DNA from: Eikenella halliae
GTDB lineage: Bacteria; Pseudomonadota; Gammaproteobacteria; Burkholderiales; Neisseriaceae
DNA: 64,000 bases
Assembly (NCBI RefSeq): GCF_001648475.1
Contig: NZ_LXSQ01000020.1
Location: 145,237-209,236 of the forward strand
Reading direction: 5' to 3'
In this document: piece after piece, positions 52,500 through 60,155 of the stretch
How positions within the stretch are numbered: the first letter of the stretch is position 1
Layout: each line of letters begins with the position of its first letter
The notes under the pieces: generated by a model
The model's input: the letters and a program-made list of their open reading frames with translations, nothing else
Database searches by the model: none
Told to the model about the DNA's origin: nothing
Made by a program: the position numbers and the translations under genes

Positions 52500-52648
52500 A
52501 AAAAAAGGTGTGGCAGTCGGCCACACCTAAACACACACACATCAAGAGGAAAATGAATCCAATGTTGCAAGAAACAGGAGCATCTCTATTTCAACCAACC
52601 AGCTTTGTTTGACAGCTGGCACTAAATCCTTTCAACTTGGAGGGAATT
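52500..52648 (-). ncRNA. Candidate small RNA or rlmJ leader attenuator
   Basis: On the minus strand, TTTGGT (52682-52677) and TATTAT (52660-52655), or TATAAT (52651-52646), form a plausible promoter. About 140 nt later there is a strong terminator: AGGTGTGGC/GCCACACCT, a 9-bp stem (52528-52520 with 52514-52506) and six Ts. The interior has no ORF with a ribosome site, a hairpin (CCAGCT/AGCTGG) and the pyrimidine motifs GCTCCTG and TTTTCCTCTT that could pair with Shine-Dalgarno sequences. It could be a free sRNA or an attenuator upstream of rlmJ. Confidence 0.5.
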
Positions 52649-52976
52649 ATAAAGATAATATCGGGAAGAAATATTGACCAAAATCAAATGAACGACAATT
52701 CGTAGCCCGAAAGTTTGGCAATTTATGCGTAAAAGAGGCTCTGTTAGCAAATTATCGGTGCACTTTAGCTTTTCAGGTAGCCTCGAATAGCTCAAACGGG
52801 CTGCCACAGGGTGGCCTGGCGTGCTAAAATATCTGTATATTAACAAGATGCCGTGCAACAGAACAGTTAGCGGGCAGGGGAATGCCCCTTGCCAACCGGC
52901 CTGAACTTAGGGAGGAGCGGAATGCGGCTTCGCCGCAATAGCCGCTAAAAGAAAGATTTAAATACGGTTGGAACGA
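52649..52976. other. Non-coding region upstream of the Sel1-repeat gene
   Basis: No gene. It holds one uptake sequence (52772), a TAAAAT at 52824-52829 that may be a -10 box, and two GC hairpins close to the gene: GGGG/CCCC around 52877-52888 and TGCGGC/GCCGCA around 52923-52937. The Sel1 gene transcript would therefore have a structured leader. Confidence 0.5.
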
Positions 52977-54482
52977 ATGATTAAATTTGCACTCGGGCGC
53001 AAAGCGGCCAAGTTGGTGAAAACAAAGCGGACGGAACAGGATAATCTGCCTGATGCCGAAGCCTACTACCGCCGTGCCCAACAGCTGCTGGAAGCAGAAG
53101 ACACCCGTGAAAAAGCCGTGGCCGATATGCTCCAGGCCGCCGAAAAGGGGCACCAGCAGGCGCAATACGAGCTGGGCGAATGGAACCGCCAAGGCCAAAA
53201 TGTGCCGCAAAATTATGCCACCGCATTATATTGGCTGGAGCGTGCCGCTGCTTCAGGCTACCTGAAAGCCGCCTACAGCCTGGCTTTGATGCAGGCCAAC
53301 GGCGAAGGCATGCAGCAAGACGTATTGGCCGCCAGCCAAGTGATGCAGCACCTGGCTGCGCAAAAATTCCCGCCGGCCATCGTGTGGCTGATGGAAAACG
53401 CGGCCGCCCACGGCCAGCATCAAAAAGCCTTTGCCTGGGCTTCCCATGCCGCCGCGCTGGGCGAACCGCAGGCCCAATACCACATGGCCTATGCCCTCTT
53501 GCACGGATTGGGCACCAAAACCGACGTGCGCCAAGGCATCAGTTGGCTCAAACGCGCCGCTGAACAGGACTACGGCGATGCGCAATGGCAGCTCGCCCGC
53601 CTGTATGAAACCGGCCGCTTCGGCAGCATGGACAAAGCCAAAGCCCTGCATTGGTACGAACGAGTGGCCGCCAAAGGCGTGGTGGCTGCCCAAAGCAAGG
53701 CCGGGCACATGCGGCTCAACGGTATCGGTTGCGCAGCCGACCCCAAAGCCGCCGTACAATGGATTATCCAAGCCGCCAACGCCAACGATTCCGAAGCACT
53801 GAACCTGTTGGCCAAACAGCTGCTCACTGGGCAGGGCATCCAGCAGAATTTCGAAGCCGCCGTGCGCTGCCTGGAGCAGGCCGTACGCCTGGGCAATGCC
53901 GACGCCATGTATCAAATGGGCGATGTGTACCGCTACGGCTTGGGCGTATCCAAAGACGACAAACTGGCGCGGCAATGGTATGAACAGGCCGTGCTCAACG
54001 GGCACGAAGAGGCCAAAGAAAAACTGGCCGAGCCGGTGAAACCCCAGCGCCGCGCATCCGACCCCGTGTGCCACCTGCCCGACCCGGAAGAACAGCTGGC
54101 CGAAGAACACTACCGCCAGGCCTTCATCTGCCATTTCGGCCTCAACGGCGTCACCCAAGACATCGGCCAAGCCTTCTCGCTCTACAAAGCCGCCGCCGAA
54201 TACGGCTTGCCGCGCGCCCAAACCAACCTCGGTATGATGTTTTTCCTCGGCGAATTTGTGGGCAAAGACTACGAAAAAGCCGCGGCCTGGTTTAAAAAAG
54301 CCGCCCTCCGGCACGACCCCGTAGCGCATTACAACCTCGCCTGCCTCTACTACCACGGCTGGGGCGTGCGCGCCAACGCTGGCGAAGCAATTTCCCACCT
54401 CAAGGCTGCCATCGCCCAAGGTCATAAAAATGAAGGCGAGTGGCAGAAACTCTTAGAGCAATGGCAGGAAGAATTGGCTTAG
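52977..54482 (+). CDS. Sel1-like repeat protein
   Basis: A 501-residue protein made of about ten Sel1-like (SLR) helical repeats of 36 residues, with recurring patterns such as A.YELG.W...G..VPQNYATALYWLERAAASGY, AQYHMAYALLHGLGTK and DAMYQMGDVYRYGLGVSKDDKLARQWYEQAV. There is no signal peptide; a basic N-terminus (MIKFALGRKAAKLVKTKRTEQ) leads in. Sel1 proteins act as scaffolds or adaptors; no partner can be deduced. The ATG at 52977 is preferred to a TTG three codons upstream. An uptake sequence gives SGYLKAA exactly at a repeat boundary. Confidence 0.88.
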   Translation: MIKFALGRKAAKLVKTKRTEQDNLPDAEAYYRRAQQLLEAEDTREKAVADMLQAAEKGHQQAQYELGEWNRQGQNVPQNYATALYWLERAAASGYLKAAYSLALMQANGEGMQQDVLAASQVMQHLAAQKFPPAIVWLMENAAAHGQHQKAFAWASHAAALGEPQAQYHMAYALLHGLGTKTDVRQGISWLKRAAEQDYGDAQWQLARLYETGRFGSMDKAKALHWYERVAAKGVVAAQSKAGHMRLNGIGCAADPKAAVQWIIQAANANDSEALNLLAKQLLTGQGIQQNFEAAVRCLEQAVRLGNADAMYQMGDVYRYGLGVSKDDKLARQWYEQAVLNGHEEAKEKLAEPVKPQRRASDPVCHLPDPEEQLAEEHYRQAFICHFGLNGVTQDIGQAFSLYKAAAEYGLPRAQTNLGMMFFLGEFVGKDYEKAAAWFKKAALRHDPVAHYNLACLYYHGWGVRANAGEAISHLKAAIAQGHKNEGEWQKLLEQWQEELA

Positions 54483-54504
54483 GGTAGGGCAGCCTGAAAT
54501 CGGA

Positions 54505-54543
54505 AGGCTACCTGAAGAATGGCAAACGGTTTTCAGGTAGCCT
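54505..54543. terminator. Inverted DUS pair after Sel1-repeat gene
   Basis: Opposed uptake sequences 23-38 bases after the stop form a stem of about 12 bp with one mismatch. The T tract is poor. Confidence 0.45.
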
Positions 54544-54737
54544 CTATATGCAGGTGAGGGCTAAACGCAACGCCCGCCTTAAAACATTCTGTTGGTAAAC
54601 ACCGCCTGCCTGTACTTTAAACCCGCCGCCTCCGCCCTTATTTGCCGCATAGAATTTACCCAAGGCCGACTTGCCCGCAAACCCCGCTTTGCGCCACAAT
54701 AAGCCCATCCCGCATAACACAGAAAAAGGAATAAACC

Positions 54738-55088
54738 ATGTCTGATATTGATCACAGCGATCCCATTATCTTCACTGAAAGCTGCTGCAATAAGGTAGCC
54801 GAGCTGATTGCCGAAGAGAACAACCCCGATTTGAAACTGCGCGTGTTCGTGAACGGCGGAGGCTGCTCCGGCTTCCAATACGGCTTCACTTTCGATGAAA
54901 TCGTGAACGACGACGACTTCCAAATCGAAAAAAGCGGCCTTGTTTTCCTAATCGACCCGATGAGCTACCAATACCTGCTCGGCGCGGAAATCGACTACAC
55001 CGAAGGCCTGCAAGGCTCGCAATTCGTTATCCGAAGCAACCCGAATGCCGTAACCACTTGCGGCTGCGGTTCTTCATTCTCGGTTTGA
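54738..55088 (+). CDS. erpA: Iron-sulfur cluster insertion protein ErpA
   Basis: A 116-residue A-type carrier. The three invariant cysteines are Cys43 in NGGGCSGFQY and Cys108/Cys110 in TTCGCGSSF. It hands Fe-S clusters to target enzymes. The N-terminus (PIIFTESCCNKVAELIAEENNP) fits ErpA better than IscA. Transcribed alone, followed by a perfect DUS terminator and CREE copy 4. Confidence 0.95.
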   Translation: MSDIDHSDPIIFTESCCNKVAELIAEENNPDLKLRVFVNGGGCSGFQYGFTFDEIVNDDDFQIEKSGLVFLIDPMSYQYLLGAEIDYTEGLQGSQFVIRSNPNAVTTCGCGSSFSV

Positions 55089-55107
55089 TTGATTCGCTCA
55101 CATGAAT

Positions 55108-55142
55108 AAAAGGCTACCTGAAAGTTTCAGGTAGCCTTTTAA
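55108..55142 (+). terminator. Inverted DUS terminator of erpA
   Basis: AAAAGGCTACCTGAAA (55108-55123) and its reverse complement (55125-55140) give a 16-bp stem ending in TTTT, 20 bases after the erpA stop. Confidence 0.8.
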
Positions 55143-55178
55143 ACAAGAATGCTACGGCGTTAGCTTGCCTTGCCGTAT

Positions 55179-55283
55179 TATAGTGAATTAAATTTAAACC
55201 AGTACAGTGTTGCCTTGCCTTGCCGTACTATCTGTACTGTCTGCGGCTCGTCGCCTTGTCCTGATTTTTGTTAATTCACTATA
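55179..55283. repeat. Correia-type element (CREE), copy 4
   Basis: A 105-bp element oriented as copy 3: TATAGTGAATTAAATTTAAA to TTAATTCACTATA, with GTACAGTGTTGCC, CCGTACTATCTGTACTGTCTG and CGCCTTGTCCTGATTTTTG inside. Just before it, GCTACGGCGTTAGCTTGCCT (55151-55170) plus TGCCGTATTA repeats part of the element interior, as if a second, truncated copy or partial duplication preceded it. It lies between erpA and glyA. Confidence 0.92.
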
Positions 55284-55403
55284 CTCATACTACCCACGAT
55301 CCCCGCTTTATCTTTAATCCGCCATATTATTGAATGGCATAAAAAAAGCCGACTGTTTCCAGTCGGCCGGTTTTATTTCAAGCAGCAATCTAAGCATATT
55401 TGC

Positions 55404-56654
55404 TTATGCGCCGTATACCGGATATTGGTCGCACAAGGCTTTCACTTCACCAGCCACGCGTGCCAGGTTGGCTTCGTCTTCGGGTTTGTCCAGCACGTCG
55501 GCCACCAGATTCGCCAGTTTGCGGGAGGCAGCTTCGTCGAAGCCGCGGGTGGTGATGGCGGCGGTGCCCACGCGGATGCCGGAGGTAACAAAGGGTTTTT
55601 CCGGGTCGTTCGGGATGGCGTTTTTGTTGATGGTAATCAACGCTTTGCCCAGTGCGGATTCAGCGGCTTTGCCGGTGATGTGTTTCGGGCGCAGGTCCAC
55701 CAGGAAAACGTGGCTTTCGGTGCGGCCGGAAATGATGCGCAGGCCGCGTTTTACCAATTCTTCCGCCATCGCCGCCGCATTGATTTTCACCTGTTTGGCG
55801 TATTGCTTGAATTCGGGCGACAGGGCTTCTTTGAAGGCCACGGCTTTGGCGGCAATCACGTGCATCAGCGGGCCGCCTTGCAGGCTGGGGAAAATAGCGG
55901 AATTGAGCGCTTTTTCGTGGGTGTTGTCGCGGCACAGAATCACGCCGCCGCGCGGGCCGCGCAGGGTTTTGTGGGTGGTGGTGGTAACGAAGTCGGCATG
56001 CGGCACGGGGTTGGGGTATTCGCCGGCGGCAATCAGGCCGGCATAGTGTGCCATATCCACAAACAGGTACGCGCCTACTTTATCGGCGATTTCGCGGAAT
56101 TTCGCCCAGTCGATTTCCAAGGCGTAGGCGGAGGCACCGGCCACAATCATTTGGGGTTTATGTTCAAGCGCGAGGCGTTCCACTTCGGCGTAGTCGAGCA
56201 CTTCGTTTTCGTCCAGGCCGTAGGTAACGGCGTTGTAGAGCTTGCCGGAAATGTTTACCGATGCGCCGTGGGTGAGGTGGCCGCCGTGGGCGAGGCTCAT
56301 GCCGAGGATGGTATCGCCGGGTTTCAATACGGAAGCATACACGGCTTGGTTGGCCTGCGAGCCGGAGTGGGGCTGTACGTTGGCATAGGCGGCGCCGAAC
56401 AGTTTTTTCACGCGTTCGAGGGCAAGCTCTTCGGCCACGTCCACGTGTTCGCAGCCGCCGTAGTAGCGTTTGCCGGGGTAGCCTTCGGCGTATTTGTTGG
56501 TGAGCTGGCTGCCCTGGGCTTCCATCACGGCGCAGCTGACGTAGTTTTCAGAGGCGATCAGCTCAACATGGTCTTGCTGGCGCTGTTCCTCTGCGGCAAT
56601 GGCGGCGGCAAGTTCGGGATCGTATTTGGCGATGGTAAGGCTGTGGGAAAACAT
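55404..56654 (-). CDS. glyA: Serine hydroxymethyltransferase
   Basis: A 416-residue PLP enzyme interconverting serine and glycine with tetrahydrofolate, the main one-carbon source. The PLP lysine is Lys229 in TTTTHKTLRGPRGG. ENYVSCAVMEAQGSQLTNKYAEGYPGKRYYGG and GMSLAHGGHLTHGA are family blocks. The numbering equals that of E. coli GlyA, so the start is secure. A hairpin-forming CGGC-rich stretch beyond the stop may terminate it. No glycine riboswitch was seen upstream. Confidence 0.98.
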   Translation of the reverse strand: MFSHSLTIAKYDPELAAAIAAEEQRQQDHVELIASENYVSCAVMEAQGSQLTNKYAEGYPGKRYYGGCEHVDVAEELALERVKKLFGAAYANVQPHSGSQANQAVYASVLKPGDTILGMSLAHGGHLTHGASVNISGKLYNAVTYGLDENEVLDYAEVERLALEHKPQMIVAGASAYALEIDWAKFREIADKVGAYLFVDMAHYAGLIAAGEYPNPVPHADFVTTTTHKTLRGPRGGVILCRDNTHEKALNSAIFPSLQGGPLMHVIAAKAVAFKEALSPEFKQYAKQVKINAAAMAEELVKRGLRIISGRTESHVFLVDLRPKHITGKAAESALGKALITINKNAIPNDPEKPFVTSGIRVGTAAITTRGFDEAASRKLANLVADVLDKPEDEANLARVAGEVKALCDQYPVYGA

Positions 56655-57153
56655 GGTTTGGGTCTCCTTTGACAGACAATGGATGGATGCTGGCAGACAG
56701 CGTAGGATAAGCTGAACAAAAAACCGATCTTGCCCACAACTGCGCCATTCATACTGCCGACAGTTGGCTGGGAAAGGGAGAAGTTTGTTTAACTCATGCT
56801 AAGCGGTATTGTAGCCGAATTCCGTGCTGATAGCGAAAGCCCTTTGCTTCCTTCTTCGGCGGCAAGCCTCACCGTATAGCCCAACCTGTTTTGAGGCTTG
56901 TCGCTTGCCATGAAGAAAAGTGCTTCCGTTGTACTGTATGCGTGTTGGTAAGGAAGGCTACCTGAAGGCAGATTTTTCCTATTTCAGGTAGCCTTCCGAA
57001 AAGCAAAGGCTACCTGAAAAGTTGTTTAGCCTGCATTTATTCGAACTACCAGCTAGCCAAATACTGGCGGCTATAATAAAGATATCTTGCTAAAGGCTAT
57101 CATGAATAGAATGAACACGCACAATCTGGGCGGATACGTGCGCTACAAACTTT
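56655..57153. other. Gene-free region between glyA and dif
   Basis: No gene. It contains an upstream ATTGTA (TACAAT on the minus strand, 56813-56808) that may be the glyA -10 box, three uptake sequences (56956, 56981, 57007; the first two opposed and able to form a hairpin), and an increasingly AT-rich part from 57030 towards the dif site. Confidence 0.6.
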
Positions 57154-57181
57154 AGTTCGCATAATGTATATTATGTGAAAT
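57154..57181 (+). other. dif: Chromosomal dif site (XerC/XerD recombination site)
   Basis: 28 bp in three parts: XerC arm AGTTCGCATAA (57154-57164), central TGTATA (57165-57170), XerD arm TTATGTGAAAT (57171-57181). The E. coli site has arms GGTGCGCATAA and TTATGTTAAAT with the same centre, so 24 of 28 positions agree. XerCD and FtsK resolve chromosome dimers here, so it marks the replication terminus. It lies in an AT-rich, gene-free stretch, between glyA and tldD. Only one copy is seen, so no dif-integrated island is present in the window. Confidence 0.92.
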
Positions 57182-57255
57182 TATATATGCGGTAATCAAC
57201 TGAATAGCTGTTTGAGGTCTTGTGTAAACAAATGTACCTTTCACCGTTATATAGA

Positions 57256-57292
57256 CAAAAGGCTACCTGAATCCCTTTCAGGTAGCCTTTCT
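57256..57292 (-). terminator. Inverted DUS terminator after tldD
   Basis: Opposed uptake sequences with a five-base loop form a stem of about 14 bp, 11 bases beyond the tldD stop on the minus strand, then TTTTGTC on that strand. Confidence 0.7.
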
Positions 57293-57302
57293 TGCCAAAC
57301 CG

Positions 57303-58754
57303 TCAAACAGTTTCGCTGCCACCAACAGTTAAGCCGGCATCGATGCGCAGTGTGGGCTGCCCCACGCCCACAGGCACGCTCTGACCTTCTTTACCGCACA
57401 CGCCGATGCCGCTGTCGAGCGCCATGTCGTTGCCGATCATGCTCACGTGTTTGAGTACTTCTGGCCCGCTACCGATGATGGTAGCGCCTTTCACGGGGTA
57501 TTGCAGCTTGCCGTTTTCCACCCACCACGCTTCGGAGGCGCTGAATACGAATTTGCCACTGGTGATGTCCACCTGCCCGCCGCCGAAGTTCACGGCATAC
57601 AGGCCTTTTTCGATTGAGGCGATGATTTCTTCCGGCTCGCGGTTGCCGTTTTGCATAAAAGTGTTGGTCATGCGCGGCATGGGTGCGGCAGCGTAGCTTT
57701 CGCGGCGGCCGTTGCCGGTTACCGCCATGCCCATCAGCCGGGCGTTGGTTTCGTCTTGCAGGTAGCCGGCCAAGATGCCGTCTTCAATCAGCACAGTTTG
57801 TCGGGTGGCGTTGCCTTCATCGTCCAGATTGAGCGAGCCGCGCCGCAGCTCGATATTGCCTTGGTCCACCACGGTTACGCCTTTGGCTGCCACGCGTTCG
57901 CCCAAACGGCCGGCAAACGCGCTGGTACCTTTGCGGTTGAAATCGCCTTCCAGCCCGTGCCCCACGGCTTCGTGCAGCAGCACGCCCGGCCAACCGCTGC
58001 CGAGCACCACAGTCATGCTGCCGGCGGGCGCGGGGCGCGACTCCAAGTTGACCAAAGCCTGTTTTACCGCCGCCTCCACATAACTGCGCAGCCGCTCTTC
58101 ATTGAAATAATCCAGCCCGTGCCGTCCGCCGCCGCCAAAGCTGCCCACTTCGCGCCGCTCGCCCTGCTTGGCGACTACGGTGATGCTCAGGCGCACCAGC
58201 GGGCGGATATCGGCGGCAGTGATGCCGTCTAACCGCGCCAGATAGATTAAATCGTGTTCGCAAGTCAGCCCGGCCATCACTTGCACGATGCGCGGGTCGG
58301 CAGCTTTGGCCAGCTGCTCCACACGGTTGAGCAGCGCCACTTTGGCGGCTGAATCTAAGCCGGGAATCGGGTTATCCGGCGTGTAGAGTGCAACCTGCTG
58401 GCGGTTGGCTGAAGCAGCCAGCTTAACCTGCCGCTCCTGCCCTGCCACACCGATGGTACGTACCGCTTCTGCTGCTTGCCGCAGTACGGCCGGGCTTAGG
58501 CTGTCGGCATAGGCAAACGCCGTTTTCTCGCCCGACACCGCCCGCACGCCCACGCCTTGATCAATCTGAAAACTTCCGGATTTCACCATGCCCTCTTCCA
58601 AGTGCCAGCTCTCATAAGCGGTGCGCTGACAGTAAATGTCGGCATAGTCCACTTGATGGGCGGAAATGGCAGATAAAGCACGGGCGATTTCGTCGGTGCC
58701 CAGTTGGTTGGCGTGCAGCAGTTGTGCGGAAACGGTGGAGTGCGCGGTGTTCAT
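57303..58754 (-). CDS. tldD: Metalloprotease TldD
   Basis: A 483-residue TldD of the TldD/PmbA (modulator of DNA gyrase) family. The zinc motif is HEAVGHGLEGD with His261, Glu262 and His265; GILAGYLQDETNARLMG, MPRMTNTFMQNG and GGGQVDITSGKFVFSASEAWWVENGKLQ are conserved. With TldE it removes unfolded leader peptides and processes microcins. pmbA (tldE) is not in the window. The ATG at 58754 gives the family length (E. coli 481); the longer frame runs into the Fur-regulated promoter region and is rejected. Confidence 0.95.
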   Translation of the reverse strand: MNTAHSTVSAQLLHANQLGTDEIARALSAISAHQVDYADIYCQRTAYESWHLEEGMVKSGSFQIDQGVGVRAVSGEKTAFAYADSLSPAVLRQAAEAVRTIGVAGQERQVKLAASANRQQVALYTPDNPIPGLDSAAKVALLNRVEQLAKAADPRIVQVMAGLTCEHDLIYLARLDGITAADIRPLVRLSITVVAKQGERREVGSFGGGGRHGLDYFNEERLRSYVEAAVKQALVNLESRPAPAGSMTVVLGSGWPGVLLHEAVGHGLEGDFNRKGTSAFAGRLGERVAAKGVTVVDQGNIELRRGSLNLDDEGNATRQTVLIEDGILAGYLQDETNARLMGMAVTGNGRRESYAAAPMPRMTNTFMQNGNREPEEIIASIEKGLYAVNFGGGQVDITSGKFVFSASEAWWVENGKLQYPVKGATIIGSGPEVLKHVSMIGNDMALDSGIGVCGKEGQSVPVGVGQPTLRIDAGLTVGGSETV

Positions 58755-58888
58755 GGCGTTAAAGGATTGAAAACGAAAGTCGGACGGCATTATATAACGG
58801 CTGGGCAGTTGCTCGTATTGCCAGTTGCTAGGATTGTGAAAATAAATCGCACCCAGGCATATTGATAAAAATATTTTCCATTTAAATA

Positions 58889-58916
58889 TTGATAACAATT
58901 ATCGTTTGTGTATAAT
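58889..58916 (+). promoter_or_regulatory. Fur-controlled promoter
   Basis: TTGATA (58889-58894) and TATAAT (58911-58916) are 16 bp apart. The Fur box TGATAACAATTATCG (58890-58904) covers the -35 element and matches the 7-1-7 pattern TGATAAT-N-ATTATCA at 12 of 14 positions. Transcription rightwards would begin near 58922 and be repressed when iron is plentiful. Confidence 0.8.
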
Positions 58917-58921
58917 AGCCA

Positions 58922-59062
58922 CAACCCCTTTCTTATGGGGCATAGCTGAAAAAGCTATATCTACCCAATTCCACAGGAGTGCGCCTAGCGAAACCAATTG
59001 CTTAACATCCCAATACTCAAAACCGAAAAGTTGAAGCCCGCTGCCGAAAACAGCGGGTTTCG
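58922..59062 (+). ncRNA. Candidate Fur-regulated small RNA, NrrF-like
   Basis: About 140 nt between a Fur-box promoter and fabI, without a plausible ORF (the one ATG, in TTATGGGGCATAGCTGA, ends after four codons). Predicted structure: CCCC/GGGG (58925-58940), ATAGCT/AGCTAT with loop GAAAA (58942-58958), an open middle, and a 3' hairpin CCCGCTG/CAGCGGG (59037-59057) before TTTCGG. The open segment CATCCCAATACTC (59006-59018) is complementary to the petA ribosome site with one mismatch, and ACCGAAA (59022-59028) to TTTCGGT just upstream. Layout and target match neisserial NrrF. The 3' end is uncertain, as the U tract is weak. Confidence 0.7.
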
Positions 59063-59094
59063 GCTGTTTGCAGCACACGCAAAACAGCGCCGGA

Positions 59095-59125
59095 TTTACT
59101 CTGGCACCTTAAATTAAGCTATAAT
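59095..59125 (+). promoter_or_regulatory. Promoter of fabI
   Basis: TATAAT at 59120-59125 with TTACTC (59096-59101, spacer 18) or TTTACT (59095-59100, spacer 19) upstream. The fabI leader would be about 68 nt and includes an uptake sequence at 59143. Confidence 0.5.
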
Positions 59126-59199
59126 ATCCCGCTTTTGGGCGCAGGCTACCTGAAAACCAAACAGCCTGCACACAGACAACTTCCCCGAGGACAAGAAAA

Positions 59200-59988
59200 A
59201 TGGGCTTTTTGCAAGGCAAAAAAATCCTGATTACCGGCATGATTTCCGAGCGTTCCATTGCCTACGGCATCGCCAAAGCCTGCCGCGAACAAGGCGCTGA
59301 GTTGGCATTCACCTATGTGGTAGACAAATTGGAAGAACGCGTGCGCAAAATGGCGGCCGACTTCGGCTCCGATTTGGTATTCCGCTGCGATGTGCAAAAT
59401 GATGCTGAAATTGCACAAGTATTTGCCGACTTGGGCAAAAAATGGGATGGCCTTGACGGCCTGGTGCACGCCATCGCTTTCGCGCCCAAAGAAGCCCTCA
59501 GCGGCGACTTCTTAGACAGCATCAGCCGAGAAGCCTTTGAAATTTCACACGATGTCTCCGCCTACAGCCTGCCCGCGCTGGCCAAAGCCGCCCGCCCGAT
59601 GATGCGCAATCGCAACAGCGCCATCCTCGCGCTCACTTATCTGGGCGCCGTGCGCGCCATCCCCAACTACAACGTAATGGGCATGGCCAAAGCCAGTTTG
59701 GAAGCCGCTATTCGCTTCACTGCCGCTTGCGTTGGCCCCGAAGGCATCCGCTGCAACGGCATCTCCGCCGGTCCGATTAAAACCTTGGCTGCCGCCGGCA
59801 TTGCCGATTTCGGCCGCCTGCTCAACCACGTTGCTTCGCAAAACCCGCTGCGCCGCAACGTAACCATCGAAGAAGTGGGCAACACCGCCGCCTTCCTGCT
59901 GTCCGACCTCTCCTCCGGCATCACCGGCGAAATCACCTACGTGGACGGCGGCTACAGCATCAACGCCCTAAGCGGCACCGGCGTCTAA
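59200..59988 (+). CDS. fabI: Enoyl-[acyl-carrier-protein] reductase (NADH)
   Basis: A 262-residue SDR-fold FabI, final step of each fatty acid elongation cycle. The N-terminal ITGMISERSIAYGIAKA is the modified nucleotide motif typical of FabI. The catalytic Tyr157 and Lys164 lie in YNVMGMAK, with Tyr147 nearby, spaced as in E. coli. Gly93 of E. coli corresponds to Ala within HAIAFAP. It is the usual target of triclosan. Own promoter; gene before it is the sRNA candidate on the same strand. Confidence 0.97.
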   Translation: MGFLQGKKILITGMISERSIAYGIAKACREQGAELAFTYVVDKLEERVRKMAADFGSDLVFRCDVQNDAEIAQVFADLGKKWDGLDGLVHAIAFAPKEALSGDFLDSISREAFEISHDVSAYSLPALAKAARPMMRNRNSAILALTYLGAVRAIPNYNVMGMAKASLEAAIRFTAACVGPEGIRCNGISAGPIKTLAAAGIADFGRLLNHVASQNPLRRNVTIEEVGNTAAFLLSDLSSGITGEITYVDGGYSINALSGTGV

Positions 59989-60021
59989 TTTACTGTCCGT
60001 TTTAGCCCGTTAAGGGCACAC

Positions 60022-60073
60022 AGGCTACCTGAAAACAATTTTAACGAAAGTAAAAATCCGTTTTCAGGTAGCC
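60022..60073 (+). terminator. Opposed DUS pair after fabI
   Basis: Uptake sequences at 60022 and 60060 face each other with a loop of about 25 nt rich in A and T, and form a 14-bp stem. A weak candidate terminator. Confidence 0.4.
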
Positions 60074-60155
60074 TCTTGCTTGCCCCGCACCAAGACAGTG
60101 CCCCGTTTTGGTGTTATCCTTGCGCTTTCCTAATATCACGCATTTTGGTTGTTGC

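Noticed and set aside
53253..54425. Minus-strand open frame (390 codons) opposite the Sel1-repeat gene
   Set aside because: Codon-bias shadow of the Sel1 repeats; no motif or ribosome site.
55425..56672. Plus-strand open frame (415 codons) opposite glyA
   Set aside because: Shadow of glyA, which has full family conservation.
56655..56830. Possible glycine riboswitch upstream of glyA
   Set aside because: The conserved glycine aptamer core was not found, and the leader is short and rich in repeats.
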